From an uncultured Gammaproteobacteria bacterium (GTDB lineage: Bacteria; Pseudomonadota; Gammaproteobacteria; Enterobacterales; Psychrobiaceae): 64,000 nt of DNA. The notes under the pieces were generated by a model. The model was not told the DNA's origin, made no database searches, and saw only the letters and a program-made list of their open reading frames with translations. Below, in pieces: positions 19,417 to 29,560 of the stretch. The stretch covers positions 62,001 to 126,000 of the forward strand of contig CAKZQF010000031.1 in NCBI GenBank assembly GCA_937139475.1. Reading direction: 5' to 3'. Position 1 is the first letter of the stretch; every line of letters begins with the position of its first letter. The translations under genes and the position numbers were made by a program.

Positions 19417-20118
19417 GTGGATAATGATTTGAAATTCGATGATAAACAGCTAATTATTTTTGATCTTGACGGGACCTTAGTAGATAGCGCGCCAGATCTT
19501 GCAAACGCTATTAATAAAATGCTTGAAGTATTAGGACGTTCGCAGTTTCCAACCCAGCAAATCAGAAGTTGGGTTGGCAATGGAGCCCAGGTGTTGGTTG
19601 AGCGAGCACTGAGTGGTTCAAGCACTGTTTGTTGCAACTTGGACCGGGAACTGGCATCACACGCATTAACTACGTTTTTAACAATTTACCGCGAAAATGT
19701 ATGTATCGACAGCGTGTTATACCCAAATGTATTAGAAACACTAAACACTCTAAAGCAACGTGATTATCGCTTGGCGATTGTGACCAATAAACCGTTTGAA
19801 TTTGTTGAGCCAATATTACTTAAATTAGGTTTAACCGGGCTGTTTGAAGCGATCCTGGGTGGCGACAGCCTTAGTGCCAAAAAGCCTGACCCAATGCCAT
19901 TAAATCATCTTGTTAATACATTATCGGTAGCTGCGAAACACTGCTTGATGGTAGGAGATTCCAAGAATGATATTGTTGCCGCGAAGAATGCTGATATGCA
20001 AAGTATTGGCCTAACCTACGGTTATAATTATGGCGAGGATATCAGTGTTTATCAGCCTGATTATGTGACTGGAGATTTTGCCGAGCTCACCCGTTGCCTT
20101 GCATTAAAAAATAACTAG
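19417..20118 (+). CDS. gph: Phosphoglycolate phosphatase (HAD family)
   Basis: Gph dephosphorylates 2-phosphoglycolate, for example from DNA repair, to glycolate. The 233-residue HAD hydrolase has motif I FDLDGTLVDSAPDLA, the motif II region VTNKP, a motif III lysine (KKPDP), and motif IV MVGDSKNDIVAA. The DSAPDL after motif I is typical of Gph. The start is uncertain: GTG 19417 lacks a clear ribosome binding site, while TTG 19429 has GTGGA seven bases before it. It lies 9 bases ahead of the DUF2956 gene, probably in one operon. Other HAD phosphatases of this subclass cannot be fully excluded. Confidence 0.85.
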   Translation: MDNDLKFDDKQLIIFDLDGTLVDSAPDLANAINKMLEVLGRSQFPTQQIRSWVGNGAQVLVERALSGSSTVCCNLDRELASHALTTFLTIYRENVCIDSVLYPNVLETLNTLKQRDYRLAIVTNKPFEFVEPILLKLGLTGLFEAILGGDSLSAKKPDPMPLNHLVNTLSVAAKHCLMVGDSKNDIVAAKNADMQSIGLTYGYNYGEDISVYQPDYVTGDFAELTRCLALKNN

Positions 20119-20127
20119 GAGACACCG

Positions 20128-20466
20128 ATGTCTAAAAATAAGGATGTTTCAGCCAAGTCGCACGAAGAGGCTCTTTTAATTGCCAAAGGCACTCAAAAAC
20201 CTGGGCAAAGTAAAGAGCAGACCAAGTTAATTGCAGCCGGCATAGAAAAGGGCATTGCACAATACAAAAAGCAACATAAAGCCAAATTGCGTGAACAGGA
20301 TAAACAGCGTAAAAAACGTGATAAGTCAGCCGCCAAGCAGCACAACGAGCCGCTCGTCATTGAGCCAGAAATCTCGGCCAAACCACCGTTGTTACCCTGG
20401 GTATTATTAGGGGCTTCTTGGCTTGGCTTTATTGGCTATCTATTATTGCACGGTGGTCAAACCTAA
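20128..20466 (+). CDS. DUF2956 small membrane-anchored protein
   Basis: The 112-residue protein has a conserved N-terminal segment (EALLIAKGTQKPGQSKEQTKLI, then AAGIEKGIAQYKKQ), a highly basic stretch rich in Lys/Arg (residues ~50-72), and one C-terminal transmembrane helix (LLPWVLLGASWLGFIGYLLL). This pattern fits DUF2956, known from marine gammaproteobacteria, with no assigned function. AGGAGAC precedes the ATG. Its stop abuts the ATG of cobQ with no spacer, so the two are transcribed together. Confidence 0.75.
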   Translation: MSKNKDVSAKSHEEALLIAKGTQKPGQSKEQTKLIAAGIEKGIAQYKKQHKAKLREQDKQRKKRDKSAAKQHNEPLVIEPEISAKPPLLPWVLLGASWLGFIGYLLLHGGQT

Positions 20467-21972
20467 ATGAGCGCAATAACCCTTATGGTGCAGGGCACCA
20501 CGTCCGATGCTGGCAAGTCTACGTTAGTCTGCGCGCTGGGCCGTGCCTTTAAGCGCCGTGGCCTGTCTGTGGCACCATTTAAACCACAAAATATGGCGCT
20601 TAATAGTGCTGTTACCATCGATGGTGGTGAGATTGGTCGGGCGCAGGCACTACAGGCTCAGGCTTGTGGATTGGAGCCGATAACTGATTTTAACCCGGTG
20701 TTATTAAAACCTAGCAGTGATATTGGATGCCAAGTTATTATTAATGGTCAGGTGGCAGCTAACCTTGATGCCGTTAACTATCATGATTATAAACCAACAG
20801 CCATGAGCGCTGTATTAGCAGCTCATAAGCGCTTAGTACAAGATTTCGACATGGTGGTTGTTGAAGGGGCGGGTAGCCCTGCCGAAATTAATCTGCGGGA
20901 TCGTGATATTGCTAATATGGGGTTTGCTGAAGCTGTTGATTGCCCGGTGATTATTATCGCCGATATTGACCGTGGCGGGGTTTTTGCCCACCTAACGGGT
21001 ACGCTAGCGTGTTTGAGTCAGTCAGAGCAAGACCGGGTTATTGGATTTGTGATCAACCGTTTTCGCGGCGATCGCTCGCTGCTAACCTCTGGCAACGAAT
21101 GGCTCGAACGCCAAACCGGCAAGCCGGTGCTCGCCGTATTACCCTATCTGCAAGGACTCTACCTCGATAGTGAAGACAGCGTGGCCGTTGAGCAGAACGT
21201 AGAACAAGCTAAGTTGCAAGTTGTCGTACCGGTTTACCCACGTATTAGCAATCATAATGATCTCGATGCAATGCGCGCTCATCCTCAAGTCGACGTTAAC
21301 TTGGTCGGCCCACAACTGACCCCGCAGTTTCCGCCGGCTGATTTAATGATTTTGATGGGCTCTAAGAACACTCAGGCTGATCTTCAATGGCTTAAGGAGC
21401 AGGGATGGGACAAGGCTATTGCCAAGCATTTACGTTATGGTGGCAAAGTCTTAGGTATTTGTGGGGGCTTGCAAATGCTTGGGCAGCTGATCGATGATCC
21501 TTTAGCAATTGAATCAACACGTGATAGTGCCAGCAATGGACTCGGTTATTTGCCGATAAGCACAACGCTAACCAAAGACAAAGCGCTCACCCTCAAACAA
21601 GGCACTTTACAGCTACCTAATCAACCAGCTGTGCCAATCAGCGGTTATGAAATTCATGCGGGTGTTAGTCGTGTTGATATTGAGTTGGTTAGCCACGTTG
21701 TTGCTGATAACCAAGAGCCAGAAAACATCGGAGCAGGCCTTCTTTCAAAAGATAACCAAATATTAGCCAGCTATTGGCATGGGCTAATGGACACACCGCA
21801 AGCGCTGGATGCCATACTCCAATGGGCTAGTGGAGGTGATAGTTTTGAATTAATCGATTACCAACAACTACGAGAACAAAGTATCGATGCACTTGCCGAT
21901 AGCTTAGAGCGTGAGTTTGACTGGCCGGTCTATCAACAGGAAATGCGAGCATACAGGCACTTGAGAGCGTAA
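20467..21972 (+). CDS. cobQ: Cobyric acid synthase (CobQ/CbiP)
   Basis: CobQ amidates the b, d, e and g side chains of adenosylcobyrinic acid a,c-diamide using glutamine and ATP, a late step of cobalamin synthesis. The 501-residue protein has the N-terminal P-loop-like ATPase ([12 protein letters not shown], residues 8-19), and a C-terminal class I glutaminase-like domain with the nucleophile Cys in [12 protein letters not shown] and the His in [17 protein letters not shown] is also typical. No other cobalamin gene and no visible B12 riboswitch is in the window, so the remaining steps must be encoded elsewhere if present. Confidence 0.93.
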   Translation: MSAITLMVQGTTSDAGKSTLVCALGRAFKRRGLSVAPFKPQNMALNSAVTIDGGEIGRAQALQAQACGLEPITDFNPVLLKPSSDIGCQVIINGQVAANLDAVNYHDYKPTAMSAVLAAHKRLVQDFDMVVVEGAGSPAEINLRDRDIANMGFAEAVDCPVIIIADIDRGGVFAHLTGTLACLSQSEQDRVIGFVINRFRGDRSLLTSGNEWLERQTGKPVLAVLPYLQGLYLDSEDSVAVEQNVEQAKLQVVVPVYPRISNHNDLDAMRAHPQVDVNLVGPQLTPQFPPADLMILMGSKNTQADLQWLKEQGWDKAIAKHLRYGGKVLGICGGLQMLGQLIDDPLAIESTRDSASNGLGYLPISTTLTKDKALTLKQGTLQLPNQPAVPISGYEIHAGVSRVDIELVSHVVADNQEPENIGAGLLSKDNQILASYWHGLMDTPQALDAILQWASGGDSFELIDYQQLREQSIDALADSLEREFDWPVYQQEMRAYRHLRA

Positions 21973-22087
21973 TGTGATGCATTTGTTTCCAACTTGTGAC
22001 AAAGGAAACAATTAGAAACAGTTTGCCTGATTACCAATAGTTTAATCTAGGTATACTAACGCGATACTAATAACTAAAGAAAATTAT

Positions 22088-24142
22088 ATGAAATCTCTCG
22101 TTTCCAAGGTATGCCTAAGCCTTCGCGCCTGTTTTATTATTTCTACTCCCCTGGTTTCTTTTGGTGTATTGGCAAGTGAGGCGGTCACTGAGCAAGCCGC
22201 GATCACACAAAATAATAACCAATATCCAGCCAGCTTTTTTGCGCAATACCAGCCGCAAAATGCGATGGATATGATCCAGCAACTCCCCGGATTTAGCTTC
22301 GATGGCGGCAATAACGCCCGAGGGTTTGGTGGTAATGCTGGCAATGTATTAATCGATGGCGCACGCCCAACGTCGAAATCTGGTGGGTTGTGGGGAGCAT
22401 TGCAACGCATCCCGGCAGCGCAGGTTAAGCATATTGAAATATTACGTGGTGGTGTTAGTGCCGGTGAAGCATCTGGCCAAACGATTGTTGCTAATGTGAT
22501 TAAACATGCTGGTGTTACTTCAGGTACTTGGGCCTTAAAGTTTCGTCAGTCACCAACCGGTACGATTAAACCCAATATTGAAGCGGCAATGACCACAAAC
22601 ATTGGTCTGTGGAATGCGTCATTTGATATCGACTTAGGTGAAGGGCCGAATGCACGAACAGCGAAAATCACCGAATATGACCGTAATGATGCCATCGTCG
22701 AGCAAGCTAACGAAGTGCAGTCCCAGTTAGGTCAATTTGCATTTAGTAATACGCAGTTTGATCGTGAATTCGAGCGCGGAAAATTAACCCTAAATGGCCG
22801 TGTCGGCACTGATACCTGGTCTAGCAATCTCAACAGAGACATTTTTGACCAAGCCGATCTTGATGACACTTGGCAACTTGCTGAGCGCAATGTCTTTAAA
22901 ACAGCCGAAGTTGGGGTGGACTGGGTTGAATCACTTGGCCAATGGAAATGGCATAGTTTGGGCATTTTTCAAGTTGAAGAACGTGCGTATCGCAATAGCT
23001 CTGATTATAGTGAAAGTGACTTGCTCGCTAGCCAGAGTAACTATAGTCAAAAGAAGCTTCAGAAAGAATTTATCTTGCGTAATACCTATGGCTACGAAGG
23101 CACCGATAAGCTTAAGCCTGAATTTGGCATAGAGTTTGCCAATAACCGTTTAGATGCACAGCTTGATTATAAAGAAGATGGTGTTGAGCAGGTTTTAGAT
23201 AACGCTAATGTGACGGTTGAAGAGTTACGCGGTGAACTGTTTGCAAGTTTTATATACGCTTATTCAGAAGCGCTTAGCCTAGAAGGCGGATTGACCGCTG
23301 AGTTTTCACAAATCAAAGTCTCAGGCGAAAACGCCAAGAAACAAAGCTTCGACTTTTTGAAACCTCGGGTGGCGGCTAATTACCAACTTAGCAGTGATTT
23401 AAGCTTATCCCTGGAGGCACAGCATACTGTTGGTCAGCTTAATTTTAATGACTTTGCCGCTAGTTCTTCGGCGGAAGATGGGCGGGATGTTGGAGGTAAT
23501 TCTGACTTGGTCCCCGAACAAGTGAGCCAAATTACGGCTACGATGGATTGGAGTTTTAGCGAAAAAGGCAGTGTTAAATTTGATGTTTACCATCATTGGC
23601 ATGATGATGTGCTGGAAGAAATCGTATTGCCATCCGGTGGCGCTGGCGTTGGTAATGCTGGTGACTCAACAATGTGGGGCTTTAACACAAACATCAACTT
23701 GCCAATTGATAGCTTATTAGAAAATGGCTTAATTGAGATAAACTATAACTATCGCGATACAAAATTCTTTGACTCTATTATAGGCCGTAACCGTAATACC
23801 AGTTATTACCTGCCTAAAAACTTGCGCGTGAAATTCCGTCAAGATTTAACAGAGCAGAAGTTTGCTTGGGGTGGCGAATACTTTAATCACTTTATTGATA
23901 CAGCCTATCATGTTGACGAGTTAACAACTTATGAAGGCAATGACCGTGTGCGCTTCTTTATTGAAACGACTTACATTGAAGGCATTAAAGTTCAATTAGA
24001 AGTAGCGCACGCCAATACCGGCGAGTTTACACGAACTAGAACCTTCTTTGATGAGGACCGTAGTGGCGCTTATGACGGTAAACAGGTTTCTGAACGCACC
24101 CATAAGCCTAACTATAAGCTATCAATTTGGGGGACATTCTAA
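22088..24142 (+). CDS. TonB-dependent receptor with plug domain
   Basis: The 684-residue outer-membrane protein has a signal peptide (to about residue 30), a plug domain (~50-150: MIQQLPGFSF, GNVLIDGARPTSKSG, IPAAQVKHIEILRGG), and a beta-barrel with alternating aromatic strands ending in an aromatic residue (SIWGTF). It is short for the class. The substrate is unknown; the plug resembles receptors used for carbohydrate-like or siderophore-like ligands in marine bacteria, with no certainty. It lies 115 bases after cobQ, but the barrel does not look BtuB-like to me. It is convergent with a periplasmic binding protein gene. Confidence 0.85.
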   Translation: MKSLVSKVCLSLRACFIISTPLVSFGVLASEAVTEQAAITQNNNQYPASFFAQYQPQNAMDMIQQLPGFSFDGGNNARGFGGNAGNVLIDGARPTSKSGGLWGALQRIPAAQVKHIEILRGGVSAGEASGQTIVANVIKHAGVTSGTWALKFRQSPTGTIKPNIEAAMTTNIGLWNASFDIDLGEGPNARTAKITEYDRNDAIVEQANEVQSQLGQFAFSNTQFDREFERGKLTLNGRVGTDTWSSNLNRDIFDQADLDDTWQLAERNVFKTAEVGVDWVESLGQWKWHSLGIFQVEERAYRNSSDYSESDLLASQSNYSQKKLQKEFILRNTYGYEGTDKLKPEFGIEFANNRLDAQLDYKEDGVEQVLDNANVTVEELRGELFASFIYAYSEALSLEGGLTAEFSQIKVSGENAKKQSFDFLKPRVAANYQLSSDLSLSLEAQHTVGQLNFNDFAASSSAEDGRDVGGNSDLVPEQVSQITATMDWSFSEKGSVKFDVYHHWHDDVLEEIVLPSGGAGVGNAGDSTMWGFNTNINLPIDSLLENGLIEINYNYRDTKFFDSIIGRNRNTSYYLPKNLRVKFRQDLTEQKFAWGGEYFNHFIDTAYHVDELTTYEGNDRVRFFIETTYIEGIKVQLEVAHANTGEFTRTRTFFDEDRSGAYDGKQVSERTHKPNYKLSIWGTF

Positions 24143-24154
24143 GCGAGTTATAGC

Positions 24155-24901
24155 TTAATTCAGGGCCAAGCTTTTGGTCCTGTTGCTTAATATCCGAGTC
24201 ATTAATTTATCAACATCATTGGTTTGAGCAAAAGCCTTTGAAAAGGCTAAATAGATAGGTGCTCCCGCCCCTGGCAAGGTGATTGCCGATAGGTTGTCTC
24301 CGATTTCAAGCGAATCAATGGTGTTGAATGCGATATGCTGATCGGTGATGAATAAATCAATGCGCTTTTGCTCTAACATACGCAAAGCGCTTGCCACATC
24401 ACGGGCTTGAAAGGTAGTGATATTCGGACTGCTGGCAAGGACTTCAAAGTTTGGGTTCACTTCCATCGATCTCACTTTGGCCAAAACACGGTTCATCTTC
24501 CCCTGATCTGGATGCCCTATGTCAAAAGGGTCGTCTTTACGCTTGAGCAATACATCTCGGTCAAAGTAACCGAATGGCAGTTGTGGGTAAACTAAAAAAC
24601 GCTCGCGGTTTTTCTTATACATTGTGGGCAGTAATGCGTTTATTCTACCTTTTTTTACCTCTTCGATAGCTCGAGCCCATGGCATAATACTAATCTTAAA
24701 ATTAATATTCTCAGCCGCCCCGACTTTGTCTAAATAGTGAATAAATGAACCTTTGTTTTCACCTGATTTAGTGAGGTAAGCGTAGGGCTTTATTTCTGGT
24801 GTGGCAATAGAAATGGTCAATTGGTGATCAGTTGCATTAGCATAAGATAGAGTGAGTAATGCACTCGACAATATGCAAATGGCGCTAAATACTTTATTCA
24901 T
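24155..24901 (-). CDS. Periplasmic solute-binding protein (SBP_bac_3 family)
   Basis: The 248-residue protein has a signal peptide (MNKVFSAICILSSALLTLSYANA) and the layout of an amino-acid-type family 3 solute-binding protein: an N-terminal LTISIATPEIKPYAYL, then INFKISIMPWARAIEEVKKGRINALLPTMYK, then a second lobe with ALRMLEQKRIDLFITDQ. I chose ATG 24901 because the signal peptide starts there; an upstream ATG at 24955 would add 18 residues. No ABC permease or ATPase gene is adjacent, so it may be an orphan sensor or binding protein, as is common in Alteromonadales. Confidence 0.78.
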   Translation of the reverse strand: MNKVFSAICILSSALLTLSYANATDHQLTISIATPEIKPYAYLTKSGENKGSFIHYLDKVGAAENINFKISIMPWARAIEEVKKGRINALLPTMYKKNRERFLVYPQLPFGYFDRDVLLKRKDDPFDIGHPDQGKMNRVLAKVRSMEVNPNFEVLASSPNITTFQARDVASALRMLEQKRIDLFITDQHIAFNTIDSLEIGDNLSAITLPGAGAPIYLAFSKAFAQTNDVDKLMTRILSNRTKSLALN

Positions 24902-25058
24902 CCTTGAATGCGTCCTTTTTAGCAAATTCAATTTGAGTGTACATCCATAACTCATAAAAGCAAAAACTTTATGCCATGCGCATTATGTAAGTGCTCTTGT
25001 TGTGTCGAACTTATTTAAACTGGCACAAATGGTCGGATATTTAATGCAAATAGTATTA

Positions 25059-25739
25059 TCACAGACCTTGAATTATCCAGGCAAAAACAGGGGCTAAAAT
25101 AGCGGTTAAAATACCGCTAATTACCAGCGCAAGTGAACTGAATGCCCCTTCTTCCTTACCGGTTTCGATTGCCTTGGCGGTGCCAATGGCATGAGCACTA
25201 CAGCCCATAGCCAGTCCCTGAGCCTGCGGGTTGGTGATGTTGCACCATTTAAGCAGGGTAAAACCGCCAAGTGCGCCAAGTAACCCGACGGCAATAACGA
25301 CGGCGGCACTTAGCGCTGCCAGACCACCTGTTTGATTAGCTATCGCCATTGCAATAGGGCTAGTGACCGACTTCGGCAGCAAAGAAAGCAGTAAATGCTT
25401 ATCACTGGTAAATGCATAGGCCACTGCCAAACCAGAGCCCATTGCCACAACAACACCAGCGCTACAGCTTATTAAAATAGCTGCTACCTGCTGCTTTATT
25501 TGTTTGACTTGGTTAAATAGTGGAATGGCAAAGGCCACAACAGCAGGCTCCAATAGCCAAATAAATAGCTGATTAGCTTGTTTGTATTGTTGATAATCCA
25601 ATGAGCTTAGGCTAAATAACAGAATAAAAAAGCTCATGCTCCACAATAGCGGGTTAGCCAGCGGGCTAGTTATTGGTGTTAGTAATTTTTTTAATAGCAA
25701 AAACACCACGATGGTCGCTATTGCCCATAAATAGATCAT
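25059..25739 (-). CDS. lrgB: LrgB/CidB-family membrane protein
   Basis: The 226-residue inner-membrane protein has about six or seven hydrophobic segments and the LrgB signatures KSVTSPIAMAIANQTGG and GLAMGCSAHAIGTAKAIE. LrgB/CidB works with LrgA/CidA; roles proposed for the pair include holin-like control of murein hydrolysis and pyruvate or glycolate-type transport. Its start overlaps the end of lrgA by four bases (ATGA). Confidence 0.9.
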   Translation of the reverse strand: MIYLWAIATIVVFLLLKKLLTPITSPLANPLLWSMSFFILLFSLSSLDYQQYKQANQLFIWLLEPAVVAFAIPLFNQVKQIKQQVAAILISCSAGVVVAMGSGLAVAYAFTSDKHLLLSLLPKSVTSPIAMAIANQTGGLAALSAAVVIAVGLLGALGGFTLLKWCNITNPQAQGLAMGCSAHAIGTAKAIETGKEEGAFSSLALVISGILTAILAPVFAWIIQGL

Positions 25740-26098
25740 TTTGTTAGCCTTTGGTAACAGTGCCCAACCACAAGTAGTACCACAACAGTGCTTAAGACAC
25801 TGCTAGCTGTTATGGCTAGCCAATGTTGAGACAATAGCGCGCCATACTGTAACAATCCAACGCCAACAGGCACAAAAAATAACGTCATGTTACTCAGCAG
25901 AAAACTACTTGCCGGTAGCATAGTGTGATACCTAATAAAGCGTAAATTTAGCGCCAAAAATAATAACAGTAAACCAAAGATAGCCCCGGGGATGGGCAAG
26001 CCACTAATCGCCGTAATACCTTTCCCTAAATAGAGGAAAATTAATATAATTGCAGCGCTTTTTAGGAAGTTAGTAAAAGTTGAGCTAATTTTCATCAT
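25736..26098 (-). CDS. lrgA: LrgA/CidA-family holin-like membrane protein
   Basis: The 120-residue protein has four hydrophobic segments and the LrgA/CidA features (YLGKGITAISGLPIPGAIFGLLLLF, then LLSNMTLFFVPVGVGLLQ). It is first in the lrgAB pair, translationally coupled with lrgB. Two adjacent ATGs (26098 and 26095) are possible and no strong ribosome binding site is visible. It is divergent from tkt. Confidence 0.88.
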   Translation of the reverse strand: MMKISSTFTNFLKSAAIILIFLYLGKGITAISGLPIPGAIFGLLLLFLALNLRFIRYHTMLPASSFLLSNMTLFFVPVGVGLLQYGALLSQHWLAITASSVLSTVVVLLVVGHCYQRLTK

Positions 26099-26448
26099 TT
26101 ATAATTCAAAGGTTAAAGAAAGAATAAATTTTCGCCGCACTTTAGTCCAAATCTGATTAAATAACTAGCAAAATCTTAAAGTTTTAGCGATTGATTTTAT
26201 TGCAGGCAACTAATTATCACCTGATTGTTAACGGAATATTTATGCTTTGCTCCATCGAAAACTTGATGGGGGTTTATTGAAGATATGCAGATGAATTGAT
26301 TGATACTCTATTGCCGAGTTTTTGATTGTAAAAATGGCCGAATTCAGCGACAATAGCGCCATAAAATATTCATCAAGCAAAGTCGCATAAGCGCTACTGT
26401 AGCGAAATGCAGGCCAAACTTAAATAAATCTACTAGTCAGGAGTTTTT
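26099..26448. other. Divergent intergenic region lrgA-tkt
   Basis: These 350 bases hold no supported gene. They should contain promoters for lrgA (minus) and tkt (plus); no boxes are convincing enough to place. CAGGAG just before ATG 26449 is a good ribosome binding site for tkt. Confidence 0.5.
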
Positions 26449-28443
26449 ATGCCGTCACGTAAAGAATTAGCTAATGCTATTCGCGCCCTAAGTATGGATG
26501 CTGTTCAGCAAGCCAATTCAGGTCACCCTGGAGCACCTATGGGGATGGCCGATATCGCCGAAGTCCTGTGGCGTGATTTCTTAAAGCACAATCCGGCAAA
26601 CCCTGATTGGAACGATCGTGACCGTTTCATTTTATCAAATGGTCATGGTTCAATGTTGTTATATTCTCTATTGCACCTGTCTGGTTATGACTTGCCAATT
26701 GAAGAACTTAAAAACTTCCGCCAAATGGATTCAAAAACACCAGGTCACCCTGAGTATGGTTATGCACCAGGTGTGGAAACAACAACCGGTCCACTAGGAC
26801 AGGGTATTACCAATGCGGTTGGTATGGCGATTGCTGAAAAAACCTTAGCAGCACAATTTAACCAACCTGGGCATGATGTTGTAGACCATTACACCTACAC
26901 TTTCCTTGGTGATGGTTGTTTAATGGAAGGTATCTCTCATGAAGCCTGTTCATTAGCAGGAACACTAGGATTAGGTAAGCTTGTTGCATTTTGGGATGAT
27001 AACGGTATTTCAATCGATGGTGACGTTGAGGGCTGGTTTACAGACGATACAGTAAAACGTTTCGAAGCATACGGCTGGCACGTAATTAGCGATGTTGACG
27101 GTCACGATAGTGCAGCGATCAAAGCAGCCATTGAAGCAGGTCAAGCGGATACAAAACGCCCAACCTTAATTTGTTGTAAAACCACCATCGGTTACGGTTC
27201 ACCAAATAAAGGCGGCAGCCATGATTGTCACGGTGCGCCATTAGGCCATGAAGAAATTGCCGCTGCTCGTGAATTCTTAGGCTGGACACATGCGCCATTT
27301 GAAATTCCAACGGATGTGGCCAATGATTGGAACGGCCGTGAGAAAGGAGCTGCATTAGAAGCTTCTTGGAATGATAAATTTGCCGCTTATGAAGCAGCAC
27401 ACCCTGCACTGGCTAAAGAATTAAAGCGTCGTTTAGCAGGTGAGCTACCAGATAACTGGACAGAGACAGTTGATGCCTACATCACTGATCTACAGGCTAA
27501 CCAGGGTAACATTGCATCGCGTAAAGCGTCACAAAACACCTTAAACAAATTTGGACCATTACTGCCTGAAATGATTGGTGGTAGTGCGGATTTAGCACCG
27601 TCAAACCTAACGATGTGGTCTGATTCAAAAGCAATTACTGGCGAAGATGCATCAGGCAACTACCTACACTACGGTGTACGTGAGTTCGGTATGTCAGCGA
27701 TTATGAACGGCTTGGTATTACACGGTGGTTTCAAGCCTTACGGTGCAACCTTCCTAATGTTTATGGAATATGCGCGTAACGCTCTGCGCATGGCGGCATT
27801 GATGAAACAACCATCTATTTTCGTTTACACCCATGACTCAATCGGTTTAGGTGAAGATGGTCCAACGCATCAGCCAGTAGAGCAAATTGCTTCACTTCGT
27901 CTAACGCCAAATATGTCAACATGGCGCCCATGTGACGAAGTTGAATCAGCAATCGCTTGGCGTCATGCGGTAGAGCGTAGCGATGGTCCTACATCACTGA
28001 TTTTCTCTCGTCAAAACTTACCTGGCCAAGCACGTAACCAGCAGCAACTTAAAGATGCGGCACGTGGTGGTTACACCTTGGTAGATTGTGATGGTCAACC
28101 ACAGCTAATTTTAATTGCAACAGGTTCAGAAGTTGCGCTAGCGGTTGAGTCGGCACAAGAGCTAACTAACCAAGGAATTAAAGTGCGCGTAGTATCACTA
28201 CCTGCAACTGACGTATTTGAAGCACAAGATGCTGCCTATAAAGAATCCGTATTACCAAGTGCTGTTACCGCTCGTGTAGCTGTTGAAGCGGGTATTGCAG
28301 ATTACTGGTACAAGTATGTTGGCCTAAATGGCAAAGTTGTTGGCATGACCACCTTTGGTGAGTCTGCTCCAGCAGGCGAGTTATTTAAGCACTTCGGATT
28401 CACGGTTGATAATGTAGTCAACGTTGCAAAGTCGGTACTATAG
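26449..28443 (+). CDS. tkt: Transketolase
   Basis: This thiamine-diphosphate enzyme transfers two-carbon units in the pentose phosphate pathway and makes erythrose 4-phosphate. The 664-residue protein matches bacterial transketolases: [17 protein letters not shown], the ThDP motif [32 protein letters not shown] cut across residues ~155-187, [12 protein letters not shown], and [25 protein letters not shown] precedes the ATG. A terminator separates it from epd, which uses its product. Confidence 0.97.
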   Translation: MPSRKELANAIRALSMDAVQQANSGHPGAPMGMADIAEVLWRDFLKHNPANPDWNDRDRFILSNGHGSMLLYSLLHLSGYDLPIEELKNFRQMDSKTPGHPEYGYAPGVETTTGPLGQGITNAVGMAIAEKTLAAQFNQPGHDVVDHYTYTFLGDGCLMEGISHEACSLAGTLGLGKLVAFWDDNGISIDGDVEGWFTDDTVKRFEAYGWHVISDVDGHDSAAIKAAIEAGQADTKRPTLICCKTTIGYGSPNKGGSHDCHGAPLGHEEIAAAREFLGWTHAPFEIPTDVANDWNGREKGAALEASWNDKFAAYEAAHPALAKELKRRLAGELPDNWTETVDAYITDLQANQGNIASRKASQNTLNKFGPLLPEMIGGSADLAPSNLTMWSDSKAITGEDASGNYLHYGVREFGMSAIMNGLVLHGGFKPYGATFLMFMEYARNALRMAALMKQPSIFVYTHDSIGLGEDGPTHQPVEQIASLRLTPNMSTWRPCDEVESAIAWRHAVERSDGPTSLIFSRQNLPGQARNQQQLKDAARGGYTLVDCDGQPQLILIATGSEVALAVESAQELTNQGIKVRVVSLPATDVFEAQDAAYKESVLPSAVTARVAVEAGIADYWYKYVGLNGKVVGMTTFGESAPAGELFKHFGFTVDNVVNVAKSVL

Positions 28444-28463
28444 TAGCGACAAGTAACAATCGG

Positions 28464-28490
28464 GGCCGCTAACTTAGCGGCCTTCTTTTT
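28464..28490 (+). terminator. Rho-independent terminator between tkt and epd
   Basis: A 7-bp GC stem (GGCCGCT/AGCGGCC) with loop AACTT is followed by TTCTTTTT. It may cut or attenuate read-through from tkt into epd-pgk. Confidence 0.8.
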
Positions 28491-28516
28491 GCCTTGTATA
28501 AGTTAAGAGTTAGTAA

Positions 28517-29533
28517 ATGCCTAGAACACGTGTTGCTATCAATGGATATGGTCGTATCGGCCGTAGTATTTTACGTGCTTTGTACGAGCTGAACTATTGT
28601 GAAAGTATTGATATTGTTGCAATAAATGAGTTGGCAGAGCCTGAAGCTATTGCGCACTTAACTAAATATGACAGCACTCATGGTCGTTTCATATTACCGG
28701 TGAGCGTCACTAATGACGCCATGCTGATTAGTGACGACAAGATTAAACTGCTCCATATTGCGCAACCAGAAGAGTTACCCTGGCAAGAGCTAAATATCGA
28801 TATCGTGCTTGAGTGTAGCGGTGTTTTTAGCACTCGAGAAGATGCTAATCGACATATTCAAGCAGGTGCTAAAAAAGTGTTGTTTAGTCAACCTGCGGCC
28901 TCTGATGTCGATAAAACGGTTATCTTTGGCGTTAATGACGCAAAGCTCACTAAGGATGATGTCATTGTCTCCAATGGTTCTTGTACCACAAACTGTGTGG
29001 TGCCTGTGATTGAGGCGCTGGATCGTTATTTTAGAATCAAAGGTGGCACCATCACGACTATTCATTCATCGATGAATGATCAGCAAGTGATTGATGCCTA
29101 CCACAGCGATTTGCGCCGAACGCGAGCGGCAAGCCAATCAATTATTCCGGTTGATACCAAGCTTGCGCAAGGTGTGGAGCGTATACTACCTAATTTAAAA
29201 GGTAAGATGGAAGCCATTTCAGTACGTGTACCCACAGTCAATGTGACCGCAATGGATTTGTCTGTGACGTTAGAAGAGCGTGTTAACATTGATATTATTA
29301 ATAACATGCTAAAAGCTGAAGCCAGTAATGGCCTTGGTCACGTGCTTGATTTTACCATGGCGCCATTAGTGTCATGTGATTTTAATCATGACCCTCATTC
29401 AAGTATCGTCGATGGCACGCAAACACGAGTCAGTGATGGTCACTTGGTTAAGTTATTACTGTGGTGTGATAACGAATGGGGCTTTGCTAATAGAATGCTA
29501 GATACTTGCTTGGCCATGAGCCGAGCTAAATAA
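28517..29533 (+). CDS. epd: D-erythrose-4-phosphate dehydrogenase (GapA-like)
   Basis: Epd oxidises erythrose 4-phosphate to 4-phosphoerythronate, the first step of the DXP-dependent pyridoxal phosphate pathway. The 338-residue protein has the NAD fold ([17 protein letters not shown]) and the catalytic Cys in [52 protein letters not shown] is closer to Epd than to GAPDH, and the tkt-epd-pgk-fba order supports it. A glyceraldehyde-3-phosphate role cannot be fully ruled out by eye. It is followed by pgk after 27 bases. Confidence 0.9.
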   Translation: MPRTRVAINGYGRIGRSILRALYELNYCESIDIVAINELAEPEAIAHLTKYDSTHGRFILPVSVTNDAMLISDDKIKLLHIAQPEELPWQELNIDIVLECSGVFSTREDANRHIQAGAKKVLFSQPAASDVDKTVIFGVNDAKLTKDDVIVSNGSCTTNCVVPVIEALDRYFRIKGGTITTIHSSMNDQQVIDAYHSDLRRTRAASQSIIPVDTKLAQGVERILPNLKGKMEAISVRVPTVNVTAMDLSVTLEERVNIDIINNMLKAEASNGLGHVLDFTMAPLVSCDFNHDPHSSIVDGTQTRVSDGHLVKLLLWCDNEWGFANRMLDTCLAMSRAK

Positions 29534-29560
29534 TTTAATTAAAAATTTAAGGATAGTTTG

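Noticed and set aside
22088..24142. TonB receptor as a vitamin B12 receptor because it follows cobQ
   Set aside because: The plug and barrel do not look BtuB-like, and no B12 riboswitch is visible upstream; adjacency to cobQ alone is not enough.
24161..24182. Near-perfect hairpin CAGGGCCAA/TTGGTCCTG as a terminator for the TonB receptor
   Set aside because: It has a mismatch in the stem, lies within the convergent binding-protein gene and has no T-run, so it was not called.
28517..29533. Calling epd glyceraldehyde-3-phosphate dehydrogenase (gapA)
   Set aside because: The N-terminal region and the tkt-epd-pgk-fba context fit erythrose-4-phosphate dehydrogenase better, though enzymatic proof is absent.
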